A DNA stretch of 64,000 nt, taken from positions 124,001 through 188,000 of the forward strand of contig NZ_JPRI01000012.1 in the NCBI RefSeq assembly GCF_000737765.1. Direction: 5' to 3'. Shown here piece after piece: positions 16,925 to 25,836 of this stretch (positions are counted from its first letter, which is position 1; each line of letters opens with the position of its first letter). This stretch comes from Chryseobacterium vrystaatense (GTDB taxonomy: Bacteria > Bacteroidota > Bacteroidia > Flavobacteriales > Weeksellaceae). The notes below the pieces were generated by a model, which was not told where the DNA came from, made no database searches, and saw only the letters and a list, made by a program, of their open reading frames with translations. The position numbers and the translations under genes are program-made.

Positions 16925-18313
16925 TTATGAAACAGCTATTTCAGCCTGTCTGATTCTTAAACTTTTAACAATAAAATACAGCAGCATTCCCAGAGCCAGC
17001 AAAGCATATCCTACGAGGATAATCAGGCTTAAATCACCCACTGCATATTGAGAAGGGAAAATCTGACTCATTAAGGTCATGAACGAAAGTCCGATTCCTG
17101 CTCCCAGAAAGTAGCTGGTAGAGCTCAAGCTGGATGCCACTCCGTAATCCGAAGGCTCCACGTCCTGAATACCCATTACCGACAGTGCTGTAAAACAGAA
17201 TGTCATTCCTATTCCTGAAATACATGCAGCTCCCAGTAAGACCAGCGTCAGCGGATGCCCCGTATAAACAGAGATCATCAAAGACAATGCTCCGGCCAGC
17301 ATAAAGCTCCAGCCAAAGACACCCATTTGGGAAGAGCTCAGTCTTTTGGAAATATGAGGCAGTACAAATTTCGCTGCCAATGCAGACATGATACTGAATG
17401 GCACTAACATCAGCCCTGCAGAAGCTGCACTATGTCCCATATCTTTCTGAAGCATAAGTGATATAAGAAACAGAAATCCTATAAAAAAGGCTCCCAATGT
17501 AAAGAAAACAGCGTTAGATACCATCAGTGATCTGTGTTTCAACAACTGCAGATCGATCAGCGGCTGAGCTACGGACTTCAACCGTATCAATACCGCAGCC
17601 AAAAGCAAAACAGCGAGGACCAGAGAACCAATAATCATCATCGGATTTTCTTTGATATGAACCAGTTCATGGGTTCCATATGTAAGACTCAACAAGCCTA
17701 AAACAAGCAGCATCCCTGATATCAGATCAGTCTGTTGCCCAGCTTCACTTTTTTCATCTGCAGGCAGATACTGGTAAGCAAAGATCAGAGTAAGTAAAAG
17801 AATAGGAACATTGATGAGAAAAACCCAGTGCCAGCTCAGATAAGTACTGATAATCCCTCCCACGGAAAGTCCGCTTCCGGAACCTATTGCTGCAAATGAA
17901 CTGAAAATTCCGATCGCCCGGTTTCGCTCCTGTTCTCCTCTGAATGTATTGGTCACAATGGACAATGCTGAAGGCATGATGAAAGCAGCTCCCAATCCCT
18001 GAAGGGCACGGAATACTGCCAGGACTTCAAAGCTTTTGGACAATCCTGCGCCTAATGAAGTCAGCATAAAAATAAGGGCTCCGATAAGGAATATTTTCTT
18101 TCGCCCGATCTGATCAGAAAGTTTTCCGCCAATGATCAGAAAACCTCCGAAAAACAATACATAAAGGGTTTGCAGCCACTGTACGGTCTCGGCTCCAATA
18201 TGAAACTGTTCCTGAATAGAAGGAATCGTTAAATTAATAATGGCAATATCCAACGCCTCTACAAAAGTTCCTACCGATGCTAATATTAATATTAAATTTT
18301 TCCTTGTACTCAT
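16925..18313 (-). CDS. MFS transporter, DHA2-like drug exporter
   Basis: Inner-membrane proton antiporter of 462 residues with about 14 hydrophobic segments. The N-terminal helix has the DHA2 pattern FVEALDIAIINLTIPSIQ. The loop 2-3 motif reads GKLSDQIGRKKIF, and antiporter motif C-like glycines are visible in FAAIGSGSGLSVGGIIS. EmrB/QacA-type proteins export drugs, dyes or small metabolites. It is divergent from an Lrp/AsnC regulator with a 142-base shared promoter region, which suggests local control and possibly an amino-acid-like substrate. Confidence 0.87.
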   Translation of the reverse strand: MSTRKNLILILASVGTFVEALDIAIINLTIPSIQEQFHIGAETVQWLQTLYVLFFGGFLIIGGKLSDQIGRKKIFLIGALIFMLTSLGAGLSKSFEVLAVFRALQGLGAAFIMPSALSIVTNTFRGEQERNRAIGIFSSFAAIGSGSGLSVGGIISTYLSWHWVFLINVPILLLTLIFAYQYLPADEKSEAGQQTDLISGMLLVLGLLSLTYGTHELVHIKENPMMIIGSLVLAVLLLAAVLIRLKSVAQPLIDLQLLKHRSLMVSNAVFFTLGAFFIGFLFLISLMLQKDMGHSAASAGLMLVPFSIMSALAAKFVLPHISKRLSSSQMGVFGWSFMLAGALSLMISVYTGHPLTLVLLGAACISGIGMTFCFTALSVMGIQDVEPSDYGVASSLSSTSYFLGAGIGLSFMTLMSQIFPSQYAVGDLSLIILVGYALLALGMLLYFIVKSLRIRQAEIAVS

Positions 18314-18369
18314 GTATTCAAATTTACTGCAAAATTAATTTTAAAAGAACATATTTAAAAATTATATAG

Positions 18370-18377
18370 TAAATTTG
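18370..18377 (+). promoter_or_regulatory. Putative -7 box of the Lrp-family gene
   Basis: TAAATTTG matches TAnnTTTG and lies 78 bases upstream of the ATG at 18456, inside the shared region with the divergent MFS gene. No -33 box is evident at the usual distance. Confidence 0.4.
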
Positions 18378-18455
18378 GAACAAATTATCTACTAAAGCAT
18401 AATATAAAGAACAAATACACTTTTACACTGCCTAACAAGCCTAAAAACAGAACAA

Positions 18456-18926
18456 ATGACTGCAGAACATTATACTCCGGACGAAAAAGATCTTTCTATC
18501 CTGCGCCTGCTCCAGAAAGACGCCAAAATGAGCATCCGTGATATTTCGGCAAGAATCAACTTAAGCCCCACTCCTACCCACGAGCGTATTAAAAGGATGG
18601 AAAAACAGGGAATCATTAAGGAATACACCGCCGTTGTGGACCGTAAAAAAGTGAATAAAGGTATGATGGTGATCTGTATGATTGCTTTAAATGTCCACAA
18701 TAAGAAAACAGCAGGAAAATTCATCGAAGAAGTAGGCAGACTGAAAGAGGTCGTAGAGTTTTATAACATCAGTGGAGATTTTGATTTCATGCTTAAAATC
18801 CTTGCCCCGAATATGGATGATTTCCATGAGTTTTTCGTGAATAAGCTTTCTGAAATTGAGGGGATCGGACAGACGAAAAGCATTTTTGTTATGAGCAGTA
18901 TTAAGGAAAGCGCTCAAATTCTGTAG
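18456..18926 (+). CDS. Lrp/AsnC-family transcriptional regulator
   Basis: DNA-binding regulator of 156 residues, the typical length. The N-terminal winged helix-turn-helix occupies residues 8-58, with ILRLLQKDAKMSIRDISARI and LSPTPTHERIKRMEKQGIIK matching the Lrp pattern. The C-terminal RAM (ACT-like) domain, where amino acids bind and dimers associate, runs from about 70 to 150 and contains YNISGDFDFMLKI. It probably senses an amino acid and controls the divergent MFS exporter. Confidence 0.9.
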   Translation: MTAEHYTPDEKDLSILRLLQKDAKMSIRDISARINLSPTPTHERIKRMEKQGIIKEYTAVVDRKKVNKGMMVICMIALNVHNKKTAGKFIEEVGRLKEVVEFYNISGDFDFMLKILAPNMDDFHEFFVNKLSEIEGIGQTKSIFVMSSIKESAQIL

Positions 18927-19164
18927 CCTTACAATCTAAATTCAACTGTAGTATTTTTCTTGTTGCATCCAAAACGTTAAACTAAAGATATAGCTGTTTT
19001 AAAAACCTAGCGAAAACGATCAAAGCATTATAAATAATCCTGTAAATCTGCGAAAGCACTCTCAATCCAGTAAAAGTCAACACATTTAAGAATCTTTTAA
19101 TATTTTAATTTTTTCTTTATGAAACGTATTCAGTAAATTGAAGTTTCATTTAAAATAACAAAAT

Positions 19165-19932
19165 ATGCCCTGGAATCCCGACGTTTACAATCAATTCAAA
19201 GATATCCGTTTTAAACCGTTTTATGATCTTGCAGAACTCATTACCGATGAAAAGGAAATGAAAGCTGTTGACTTAGGTTGCGGAACGGGTGAACAAACCG
19301 CTATCCTAACGGAAAAATTAACGAATGCTGTATTTACAGGAATCGACTCTTCTCCCGAAATGCTTGAAAAATCCAAAGCTCTGGAAAACGGGCGCCTGCA
19401 TTTCAGAATTTCTACGACGGAAGAGATGCTGGATGCTGATGAAAACTGGGATTTGATTTTCAGTAATGCAGCGCTTCAATGGTCAGATAATCATCAGGAG
19501 CTCTTTCCCAAACTGATCTCCAAACTGAAAATCGGCGGTCAGCTTGCGGTACAGATGCCTTATCAGCCAGGAAACACTCTGAACAAGATTCTTTTTGAAC
19601 TGGCACAGGACGAACCTTTCCGCACACAGCTCAACGACTGGAACCGTCCTTCCGCCGTGCTCACCATCGACGAATATGCACAAATCCTGTTTGATAATGG
19701 AATTGAGGATCTTAATCTGTCACAGAAAGTTTATCCTATCATTGCGGAGAATCATGATACCCTGTTTAATTTCATCTCCGGATCGGCATTGATTCCCTAT
19801 CTGGAAAGACTTGACGAGGAACAGCAGAAAGCCTTTACCTCAGAATTTAAACAGCGTATTGAAAAAAACTTCCCTAAACTTCCTGCTATTTATGCATTTA
19901 AAAGGATTCTTCTTTACGGAAGGAAAAAATAA
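19165..19932 (+). CDS. tam: Trans-aconitate methyltransferase-like class I SAM methyltransferase
   Basis: Cytoplasmic methyltransferase of 255 residues. The start MPWNPDVYNQF resembles Tam proteins. Motif I, which binds the SAM adenosine, reads VDLGCGTGEQT (residues 36-46). The acidic motif II residue is in FTGIDSSPEML, and motif III-like NAALQWSDNH follows near residue 103, as in Tam. The length and the QWSDNH segment support a small carboxylic acid as substrate, for example trans-aconitate, a toxic by-product of the citric acid cycle. Specificity remains inferred. It is monocistronic with a strong terminator. Confidence 0.78.
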   Translation: MPWNPDVYNQFKDIRFKPFYDLAELITDEKEMKAVDLGCGTGEQTAILTEKLTNAVFTGIDSSPEMLEKSKALENGRLHFRISTTEEMLDADENWDLIFSNAALQWSDNHQELFPKLISKLKIGGQLAVQMPYQPGNTLNKILFELAQDEPFRTQLNDWNRPSAVLTIDEYAQILFDNGIEDLNLSQKVYPIIAENHDTLFNFISGSALIPYLERLDEEQQKAFTSEFKQRIEKNFPKLPAIYAFKRILLYGRKK

Positions 19933-19967
19933 AAAAAGCCCTGCTTATTATGAAAGCAGGGCTTTTT
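19933..19967. terminator. Bidirectional terminator between convergent genes
   Basis: AAAAAGCCCTGCTT pairs with AAGCAGGGCTTTTT around a short loop. It gives a T-run on both strands and serves the methyltransferase gene (plus) and the secreted-protein gene (minus). Confidence 0.85.
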
Positions 19968-19987
19968 AAACTGTTTTTACACCCATT

Positions 19988-20503
19988 TTATTTCCAGTAA
20001 TTCCAGACCGTTCCATCAAAAACTGCGAACGTCTTGCTTGCTGTGTCATAACAGATCATTCCGGGATATGGATTTTTCACATTAAGATGTGGTGCGGATA
20101 TTTTAGGAAGAACCATCGCCTTGTCAGGTGATTCCAACACGAGGACACCGTCTGCACTGCCTTCCTGAATCCCTATCACTACCCCATTACCGGTTTCATT
20201 TGAAGTATTGGGAGTAAGTGTTGAAGAATTACCGGTATCACTCAATGATTTCCAGACATTGTTTTCATACACTTTTACTTTATCGTCTGAAGTGTCAAAA
20301 ATAAATGTTCCGTTAGCTGGACTTCCGGCAGGAAAACCTTCTGTAGCAGGAAGAATCAAACCTTTTGTATTGGACGCCGTATTATTGAAATCCAAAATAG
20401 TACTGTTTCCGTCCACAGTTTCTTTCCCTATAGCAACCTGCGCACTAAAAGAATTAAAAACCATCAAGATCAGCACTGTACTTATATTTTTTAAATGTTT
20501 CAT
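19988..20503 (-). CDS. Secreted protein with repeated short surface module
   Basis: Exported protein of 171 residues; the signal peptide ends at about residue 21 (FNSFSAQ). The mature part contains a module seen twice, NGTFIFDTSDDKVKVYENNV (near 85) and GMICYDTASKTFAVFDGTVW (near 148). It also carries the flavobacterial TKGLILPATE-type strand near 48. The pattern of a Tyr/Phe-Asp-Thr turn followed by K-V-Y-x-G-x-x-W recurs in flavobacterial surface proteins, often next to phage-tail-like or adhesin domains. No catalytic residues are seen. It lies 17 bases downstream of the 350-residue gene that ends in the same module. Confidence 0.65.
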   Translation of the reverse strand: MKHLKNISTVLILMVFNSFSAQVAIGKETVDGNSTILDFNNTASNTKGLILPATEGFPAGSPANGTFIFDTSDDKVKVYENNVWKSLSDTGNSSTLTPNTSNETGNGVVIGIQEGSADGVLVLESPDKAMVLPKISAPHLNVKNPYPGMICYDTASKTFAVFDGTVWNYWK

Positions 20504-20520
20504 ACTATTTACCCATTAGA

Positions 20521-21573
20521 TTAATTGTTACAGCTTTTTTCGATACACTTCCATTGAGTTCCATTATACAGTTTCACACACCTGTCCTGGATGTCGTATA
20601 CCAGCATTCCTTCTTTTGGCTCTGCAACAGCATCACCGGACTGAGGAACTGAACTCACATGCTGTACCCTGGTAATTACGAAACCTTTTGTTTTGGATTG
20701 AAGAGCAAGGAAACCATTGGGGATATTTCCGGGCCAGACATCAGCTTTCTGCTGGATGGTGATTCCCATTTTGGTATACCCATCAGGAGTTCCTGAAATA
20801 CCTGGCTGAGTACATACATCATCCAGCTCATGAACGACCTCATCAGCAAAACCACAGGCAAACTTATCATCCGGAAGTCCCGCCGGCCATAAAGCCGGGC
20901 ACAAAGCCTGAGTGGCATTAGGTCCGCAGAAAGCAGAATTTCCAGGCAGCAGTCCCGTTACCGTATCCATGGCAATAGCGATGATCTGACTGTCATTGCT
21001 GAGCACTGATGTTCCTCCTCCACTCACCTGTGCTTTCGCAATGCAATATGCCTTCCCCAAAGGAGCTCCTATATAATTCACAAAAGGATAGGTAGTAGAC
21101 TGCTGGTTGAAAGTTCCACATATTTCCACCACGCTGTAAGTTCCCATCTCGATGGTAGACATTGATCCGGGATACGTTCCAAAAAAAGTAGGATCACCCT
21201 GAGACACTGATCCTGTAAGGGAAAGATATGCCTTTGTTCCCAGTTTTATTTTTGAGCTTTTCTTACTCCCGAACTCACCTATCAAAATAGCTCCCTCCGA
21301 TTTTACACTGCCCGTATCACCAATCTCCAACTCACCACTTACCGTAATTCCCTTTACAATAAGCGCCCCGCCGGGCTGGATGATCAGAACGGCACCTTGA
21401 GGAATAGTAATATCATTAACCAAAGTAAGATTTCCAGTCAGACAATAAGTTTGTCCAGGGTTCATCGCCTGGCCTGTATACGGAGTACATTGCGCGTCTG
21501 CAATACCGTAAAAAAGAACCATTAACAAGAATGCGAATTTCTTATTAATGGCGCTAAAATTTAAATTATTCAT
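20521..21573 (-). CDS. Secreted beta-solenoid-like surface protein
   Basis: Exported protein of 350 residues; the signal peptide ends at ADAQ. The N-terminal 180 residues are rich in Gly/Ser and short hydrophobic strands, such as LTLVNDITIPQGAVLIIQPG, GALIVKGITVSGELEIGD and SEGAILIGEFGS. This is the pattern of a right-handed parallel beta-helix. A Cys-rich middle segment follows (CGPNATQALCPALW, CGFADE, DDVCTQPG). The C-terminus carries the GMLVYDIQDRCVKLYNGTQW module shared with the next gene. Probably a surface adhesin or matrix protein; no T9SS tail is seen. The function is unrecognised. Confidence 0.65.
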   Translation of the reverse strand: MNNLNFSAINKKFAFLLMVLFYGIADAQCTPYTGQAMNPGQTYCLTGNLTLVNDITIPQGAVLIIQPGGALIVKGITVSGELEIGDTGSVKSEGAILIGEFGSKKSSKIKLGTKAYLSLTGSVSQGDPTFFGTYPGSMSTIEMGTYSVVEICGTFNQQSTTYPFVNYIGAPLGKAYCIAKAQVSGGGTSVLSNDSQIIAIAMDTVTGLLPGNSAFCGPNATQALCPALWPAGLPDDKFACGFADEVVHELDDVCTQPGISGTPDGYTKMGITIQQKADVWPGNIPNGFLALQSKTKGFVITRVQHVSSVPQSGDAVAEPKEGMLVYDIQDRCVKLYNGTQWKCIEKSCNN

Positions 21574-21868
21574 ATGATTTTACAATAAATTAATATTTTT
21601 TACATAATATAAGAAGTTAAAAATATTTTTTATACAACAAATCCCATTGAACAATTAACATACCAAAGTGACTTTCTGGAATCTCATTTGTTTCATTTAA
21701 AGTTGAATTATTCTAACCTTTTCCACCTAATGGTATGAGTTTAAATGGATATGAAAAAAATGATTTAATTTTTTAAAACTGAAAATAAATTATTGGCTGG
21801 CAGACTCGCTGTTTTTTCTTTTGATAAGGTTTTAGGAAAAAAATCAAATATCCCCGACAATAAAAAAA
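21574..21868. other. AT-rich intergenic region
   Basis: No gene is seen. It should contain the promoter for the minus-strand secreted-protein pair. The short plus-strand open frame 21793-22035 overlaps the terminator and the 3' end of the neighbouring gene and is not protein-like. Confidence 0.5.
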
Positions 21869-21897
21869 GAAGGTGTTCTTATCAGGGAACACCTTCT
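21869..21897 (-). terminator. Terminator of the GTPase/GAP1-like operon
   Basis: AGAAGGTGTTC pairs perfectly with GAACACCTTCT around a seven-base loop. It is followed on the minus strand by a run of seven T, 40 bases after the stop codon at 21937. Confidence 0.85.
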
Positions 21898-21936
21898 TTA
21901 TGGATCGGAATGGATGAGTCGATTACCTTAAACAGA

Positions 21937-23532
21937 TCACCGAAGCGATCCCGGTTTCTGATAATTGGGAATCTTCCTCAGCGTATCGGTCATCACTGTA
22001 TCCTGCCCTATGATTCCAAAGCTTTTTTCATTTAAAGAATAGAGATGGGCTTTATAATCCTTTCTCTGATGCTTATAATAATCTTTGATCGCTGATGGAT
22101 TTTCTTTATAAATAATGTTGATCAGGCTGTCTATTTTTATGCCGGATACTGCTTTTTTGGCAACCAGCCGCCAGTCGTTTTCATTGAGATTATCGTTAGG
22201 AAAAGGATTGAGTTGGGCAGCAGGCAGCACTGCCGGAGTTTCGGAAACAGCGGGTTCCTTAATCAGGGTATCATCGCTTTGATGATCCGCAACAGCAACC
22301 TTTTCTTCAATAGTAAAACCTCTTATTTTCCCTTGGTCCAATAATACTAAATAGCCGCAAATCCCAGCCAGCATTAACAAAAGAAGACTCCAGAAAGCTA
22401 TTTTATATCCGTTTAAACCCCGTTTCTTATTTTCAGAGTGATCTCTTCTGAAATCTTCCAGATCATTTCCCAACGGCGGCTTTACATTTCTCTGAGGAAA
22501 TGGGGATGCCGGTGAGATTGAATTCAACGCTCCGAAATCTTTACCCTGCCGGATTTTATCTGCAAACGTTTTTCTGCTTTCCAAATGCAACTTTCTGACT
22601 GCCTCCACCTTTCCATCTGATTTTAAGGTATTGATCAGGGTATCCATTTTTGCTGCATATTGGTCGAATTCATTATGAATGACAGCGATTCCACTTTTTG
22701 ATTCGCTGATTTTCTTTTCATTTTCCTGATGCCTTCTTTCATTCTGGCTAATTTGCCGTTCCAAATCATCAATAATCGTTTTTTTGTCCCCTTTCAGGTT
22801 TTCTTTTTCCTTTTCAAGATCATGGATAAATGACGTGACCATTCTTAATTTTTCTTCCTGAGACTTTTGAATTTCACGGTCAAAACCATTCAGGTCTACA
22901 ATTTTAAAAATACCTTTATGCTGAACAAATTCCGCGACCTCACGGCTTTCGGTAAAGTAGATCATATCATATGCAGTCAGCAGGCCTAAAGCCTTACTAA
23001 AAAGCGTCTGCAACTGAGATGCTCCGGTCCCGGTGTATACCATCAGGTAATTATTTCCGGATTGGGATACTCCCAGGCTTTCCACAGGCCGGGCATTCAG
23101 ATTGATCTTATCATAGTCCTTTGGCATATGGATAGAAAATTTATCGGAATGGTTTATGGCAATGGTACCATCATCCACATTATGCTTTTCCAGATACTGA
23201 TGAAATTCCTCCAGAACATCGATGGTCAGGCTTTCGGGAGCTGTTTTATCTACAAAAATAAGACTAGACCCTATGAATGTACCGCCACGCTGGGAGTTCT
23301 GCTCCTTTGCAAAGCTATAAACCGTATAGGAAACGATGCACGAACTGCCCGCAGACTCTAAACGCATTCCATAAACCCTGCTCCCCGGAAAGAGCTGGAC
23401 AGCATCTGTTTTCAGATCAAAGGTTCTGATGTGTTTCACGGTCTCTGCATTTCCGCCCAGAAAGTAGGATTGACGGAAGCCGTTCGGGTTTCCAAAGGTT
23501 CCGAACGCAGAAAAAAAGTAAGTACTGTCCAT
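21937..23532 (-). CDS. Membrane-anchored protein with GAP1-like N-terminus and coiled coil
   Basis: Protein of 531 residues whose only clear relatives by eye are the GTPase-associated proteins of predicted bacterial conflict systems. The N-terminus reads FSAFGTFGNPNGFRQSY, and SQRGGTFIGSSLIFVD around 82-97 resembles the RxGxxFxHxLI strand of GAP1-N domains. Residues of roughly 205-310 form a charged coiled coil (EKLRMVTSFIHDLEKEKENL onward). A proline-rich linker follows, then one membrane helix around 385-410 (IAFWSLLLLMLAGICGYLVL), then a 120-residue tail ending in an unrecognised helical domain. The start is the ATG overlapping the GTPase stop (TGATG). The GAP assignment is inference. Confidence 0.6.
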   Translation of the reverse strand: MDSTYFFSAFGTFGNPNGFRQSYFLGGNAETVKHIRTFDLKTDAVQLFPGSRVYGMRLESAGSSCIVSYTVYSFAKEQNSQRGGTFIGSSLIFVDKTAPESLTIDVLEEFHQYLEKHNVDDGTIAINHSDKFSIHMPKDYDKINLNARPVESLGVSQSGNNYLMVYTGTGASQLQTLFSKALGLLTAYDMIYFTESREVAEFVQHKGIFKIVDLNGFDREIQKSQEEKLRMVTSFIHDLEKEKENLKGDKKTIIDDLERQISQNERRHQENEKKISESKSGIAVIHNEFDQYAAKMDTLINTLKSDGKVEAVRKLHLESRKTFADKIRQGKDFGALNSISPASPFPQRNVKPPLGNDLEDFRRDHSENKKRGLNGYKIAFWSLLLLMLAGICGYLVLLDQGKIRGFTIEEKVAVADHQSDDTLIKEPAVSETPAVLPAAQLNPFPNDNLNENDWRLVAKKAVSGIKIDSLINIIYKENPSAIKDYYKHQRKDYKAHLYSLNEKSFGIIGQDTVMTDTLRKIPNYQKPGSLR

Positions 23533-24467
23533 CAATTCGTAAAGCTAAATTTTAAACGTTCCCAGAATGTCCCTTCATAATCCAGATCATATCCTGTAAT
23601 GCTTCTGTAAAGCCATTTGGACAAAACTTCGGCGGTAGAAAGATTGAGAAGATTGACCCGCTCCTGCCCTATCGCATTCTGAACGCTTCCTATGGTGTAG
23701 TACGATTTGCTCAGTCCGTAGGTATTGATCCTTTGAGCAGTCATCGGCAGACGTTCGGAAATAAAGTTTTCAAGTTCTTCTGCATTTTCCACATCCATCC
23801 TTCCTGACCGGTCCCATTTTGAAATTACCAGTACAGCATTTACTGATTTTAGATTTTTTCCTTTTCTTTCAAGCTCATCCAGAAATTCATTGATAAGGCT
23901 GTCTTCTTTATGGGCAGAATCATAACTGGTAACAATAATGAAGGTAAGCGGCACATTGGCATTCAGAAATGATTCTATGCTGCTGTGATAATTGCCTCCC
24001 CTTCTGATCTCATTGTGATTTTCCCCGGAAGTCTCCAGAAAGGTAAGATCAATGGGGAGTACTTTTTTGGATTTATTATTGGGTTCAAAAACAAGATCAA
24101 GGCGGGTGACCTGGTCTCTTGTTGATCTGCCCGGCAAAATACCCTGCCTTATGTTTTCAAAAAAATCAGACAGCAGTACATTGGCTTCCTTACTGTTTGG
24201 TGTTCCAAGTTTGGGTCTTAACACGCCCGCACGGGATTTGAGGTAATAGAGCATGGAAGAAAGAATCACCGATTTTCCTGAATTGGCAGTTCCGAAGAAA
24301 AACACAAAATTGCTTTCCTTATTTTTGATATCATTGGAAATGGTAGTTGCAATGGGAATAAAGTCGTCCTGAATCTGATGATCATCATCAAACGACAGCG
24401 GTTTCAGCATTTCCTTCGTTTCCTCATCAAAAGACAAAGGTTTAAATTTTTCGTTAAAATTATCCAT
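23532..24467 (-). CDS. P-loop GTPase of a three-gene membrane system
   Basis: Cytoplasmic GTPase-like protein of 311 residues. The Walker A motif is FGTANSGKSVIL (near 60-70), a switch I-like Thr lies in GRSTRDQVTR, and the Walker B/G3-like segment is DLTFLETSGE. The G4-like specificity motif is VISKWD, resembling NKxD and TKxD, after a hydrophobic strand. This layout fits the TRAFAC-type GTPases (DO-GTPase class) described in predicted NTP-dependent conflict systems with GAP1 proteins. It is the middle gene of a tight operon: 3 bases after the membrane-protein stop and overlapping the GAP1-like gene by one base. P-loop assignment is firm; the subfamily is tentative. Confidence 0.7.
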   Translation of the reverse strand: MDNFNEKFKPLSFDEETKEMLKPLSFDDDHQIQDDFIPIATTISNDIKNKESNFVFFFGTANSGKSVILSSMLYYLKSRAGVLRPKLGTPNSKEANVLLSDFFENIRQGILPGRSTRDQVTRLDLVFEPNNKSKKVLPIDLTFLETSGENHNEIRRGGNYHSSIESFLNANVPLTFIIVTSYDSAHKEDSLINEFLDELERKGKNLKSVNAVLVISKWDRSGRMDVENAEELENFISERLPMTAQRINTYGLSKSYYTIGSVQNAIGQERVNLLNLSTAEVLSKWLYRSITGYDLDYEGTFWERLKFSFTN

Positions 24468-24470
24468 GAT

Positions 24471-25496
24471 TTAGTTATTTGGAATTAAAGTATTGCCACT
24501 TCTTTTGTTGTTGAAAACACTGCCTCTGTTGTTTCTGTTGTTATCGGGACCGGTCACCAGCAAGATGATAATGACAATCACGAAATCCAGTAAAATACAT
24601 CCTGCAAGTACCACAAACTGATACATTCCGAAGTGTTTGATCGCGTGTTCAAATGCAAAACCGATCTTTCCAACTTCCTGAGTCTGGGAAACGACAGGTT
24701 CAAAATGTATTTTTTCATTTCCTAAAACGGTCTGTGCCCTGCTTCCCAATTTGTTGTACTCAGCGAGAGATTCATCAATGATCCCCTGCGACAGGACATC
24801 TTTGTCTTTTTTGGACAGCAGCAGAAGCTCCTGGATATTCTTATTCCACTTTAATGTTGCATTATTGATATCCGTTTTCAATGCCTGCTCTTCCGGTGAC
24901 AGATCGGAAATCATATTATCAATCTGACGTCCCATTCTTTCCGCCAGATCTTCATAATCACTGCCTACGGGTGTCAGATGATCCACTTTCTGGCCGGTCA
25001 GTTTTTCGATATCCCTGATCAAAGCCTGTGCTCTTTCGCCAATTCCTTTATTCCCGGGGTCTTTGATCTGCTCCATCATCTGCTTCTTTTTGATCTCAAT
25101 ATTCTGGGCGGTCATTTTATTGTATTTATAGCTCAGTTTAGATTCTATATTATTTTCGAGTTCTGTATAGCTCTTATTGATCAGCCTGAGTTCGTCGGTA
25201 TAGATATCCGTTTTCATGAATCTTGTATAGAGGGCGTTAAAGTTTGCAATGAAGCAGAAAGAAGCGATAAATACATAGATACCTACAAGGCTTCCCGTAG
25301 GTTTGCCTTCCAGCTTGGCATTCCGGAGCATCCAGCAAAGGAACAGGAGTAAGAGAGATAATACCAGAGCAATCACAAATGAGGCAGGCCCGAAAATCTG
25401 CTGCAGCCCGAGCCAGGTCTGATAAAAGCTTACGCTGATGAGCAGCAGTGCGAGAATTCCTAAAAACAGATCTGCAGGAGTCGTCTTTTTATTCAT
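24471..25496 (-). CDS. Four-helix membrane protein with long coiled coil
   Basis: First gene of the GTPase operon, 341 residues. Three N-terminal membrane helices (about 10-28, 37-55, 68-88) are followed by a 190-residue charged alpha-helical region. A fourth helix lies near 292-316 (VVLAGCILLDFVIVIIILLV), with a short basic tail. The large soluble region probably faces one side of the membrane and could oligomerise. No enzymatic motif is seen. By position it would be the membrane platform for the GTPase and the GAP1-like protein. I do not recognise the family. Confidence 0.6.
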   Translation of the reverse strand: MNKKTTPADLFLGILALLLISVSFYQTWLGLQQIFGPASFVIALVLSLLLLFLCWMLRNAKLEGKPTGSLVGIYVFIASFCFIANFNALYTRFMKTDIYTDELRLINKSYTELENNIESKLSYKYNKMTAQNIEIKKKQMMEQIKDPGNKGIGERAQALIRDIEKLTGQKVDHLTPVGSDYEDLAERMGRQIDNMISDLSPEEQALKTDINNATLKWNKNIQELLLLSKKDKDVLSQGIIDESLAEYNKLGSRAQTVLGNEKIHFEPVVSQTQEVGKIGFAFEHAIKHFGMYQFVVLAGCILLDFVIVIIILLVTGPDNNRNNRGSVFNNKRSGNTLIPNN

Positions 25497-25836
25497 AATG
25501 TTTAAGTTATTGTTTTCGTTTTATAATGTTCGAAACTACAAACAACCATGAAAGAAAAATTACGGGAAGCCGTAAACCGTTTTTTTCCTATGTTTTGCAA
25601 AAACTGAGTTTAAAGATATCTAAAACTGGAATCTCCCTGCTGGAAAGCGCTGTCAACTAATTAGATTTTACAAATAAAAGCTATAGAAATTAAATATAAT
25701 ATAAACTATTCCTTTTATCATTGAACTAAATTCAATTATTAAATTTATAAAAATCACTTTGAAGTGATTAATATTCAATTCAGATGATTATATTTCATAC
25801 TTTAGTGATAACTAAAACCATCAAAATTCAATATTT
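25497..25836. other. Divergent intergenic region
   Basis: Separates the minus-strand GTPase operon from the plus-strand T9SS gene. The right half is very AT-rich and contains an inverted repeat (25752-25769) and a TACTTTAG box near 25799 that may serve the T9SS gene. No small gene is seen. Confidence 0.5.
25752..25769. promoter_or_regulatory. Operator-like inverted repeat
   Basis: AATCACT and AGTGATT form a perfect seven-base inverted pair around TTGA, 68 bases ahead of the T9SS protein start. Position and symmetry suggest a repressor or activator site for that gene. Confidence 0.4.

Noticed and set aside
21793..22035. 80-codon plus-strand frame overlapping the operon terminator
   Set aside because: It spans the perfect terminator hairpin and the antisense of the neighbouring gene's 3' end.
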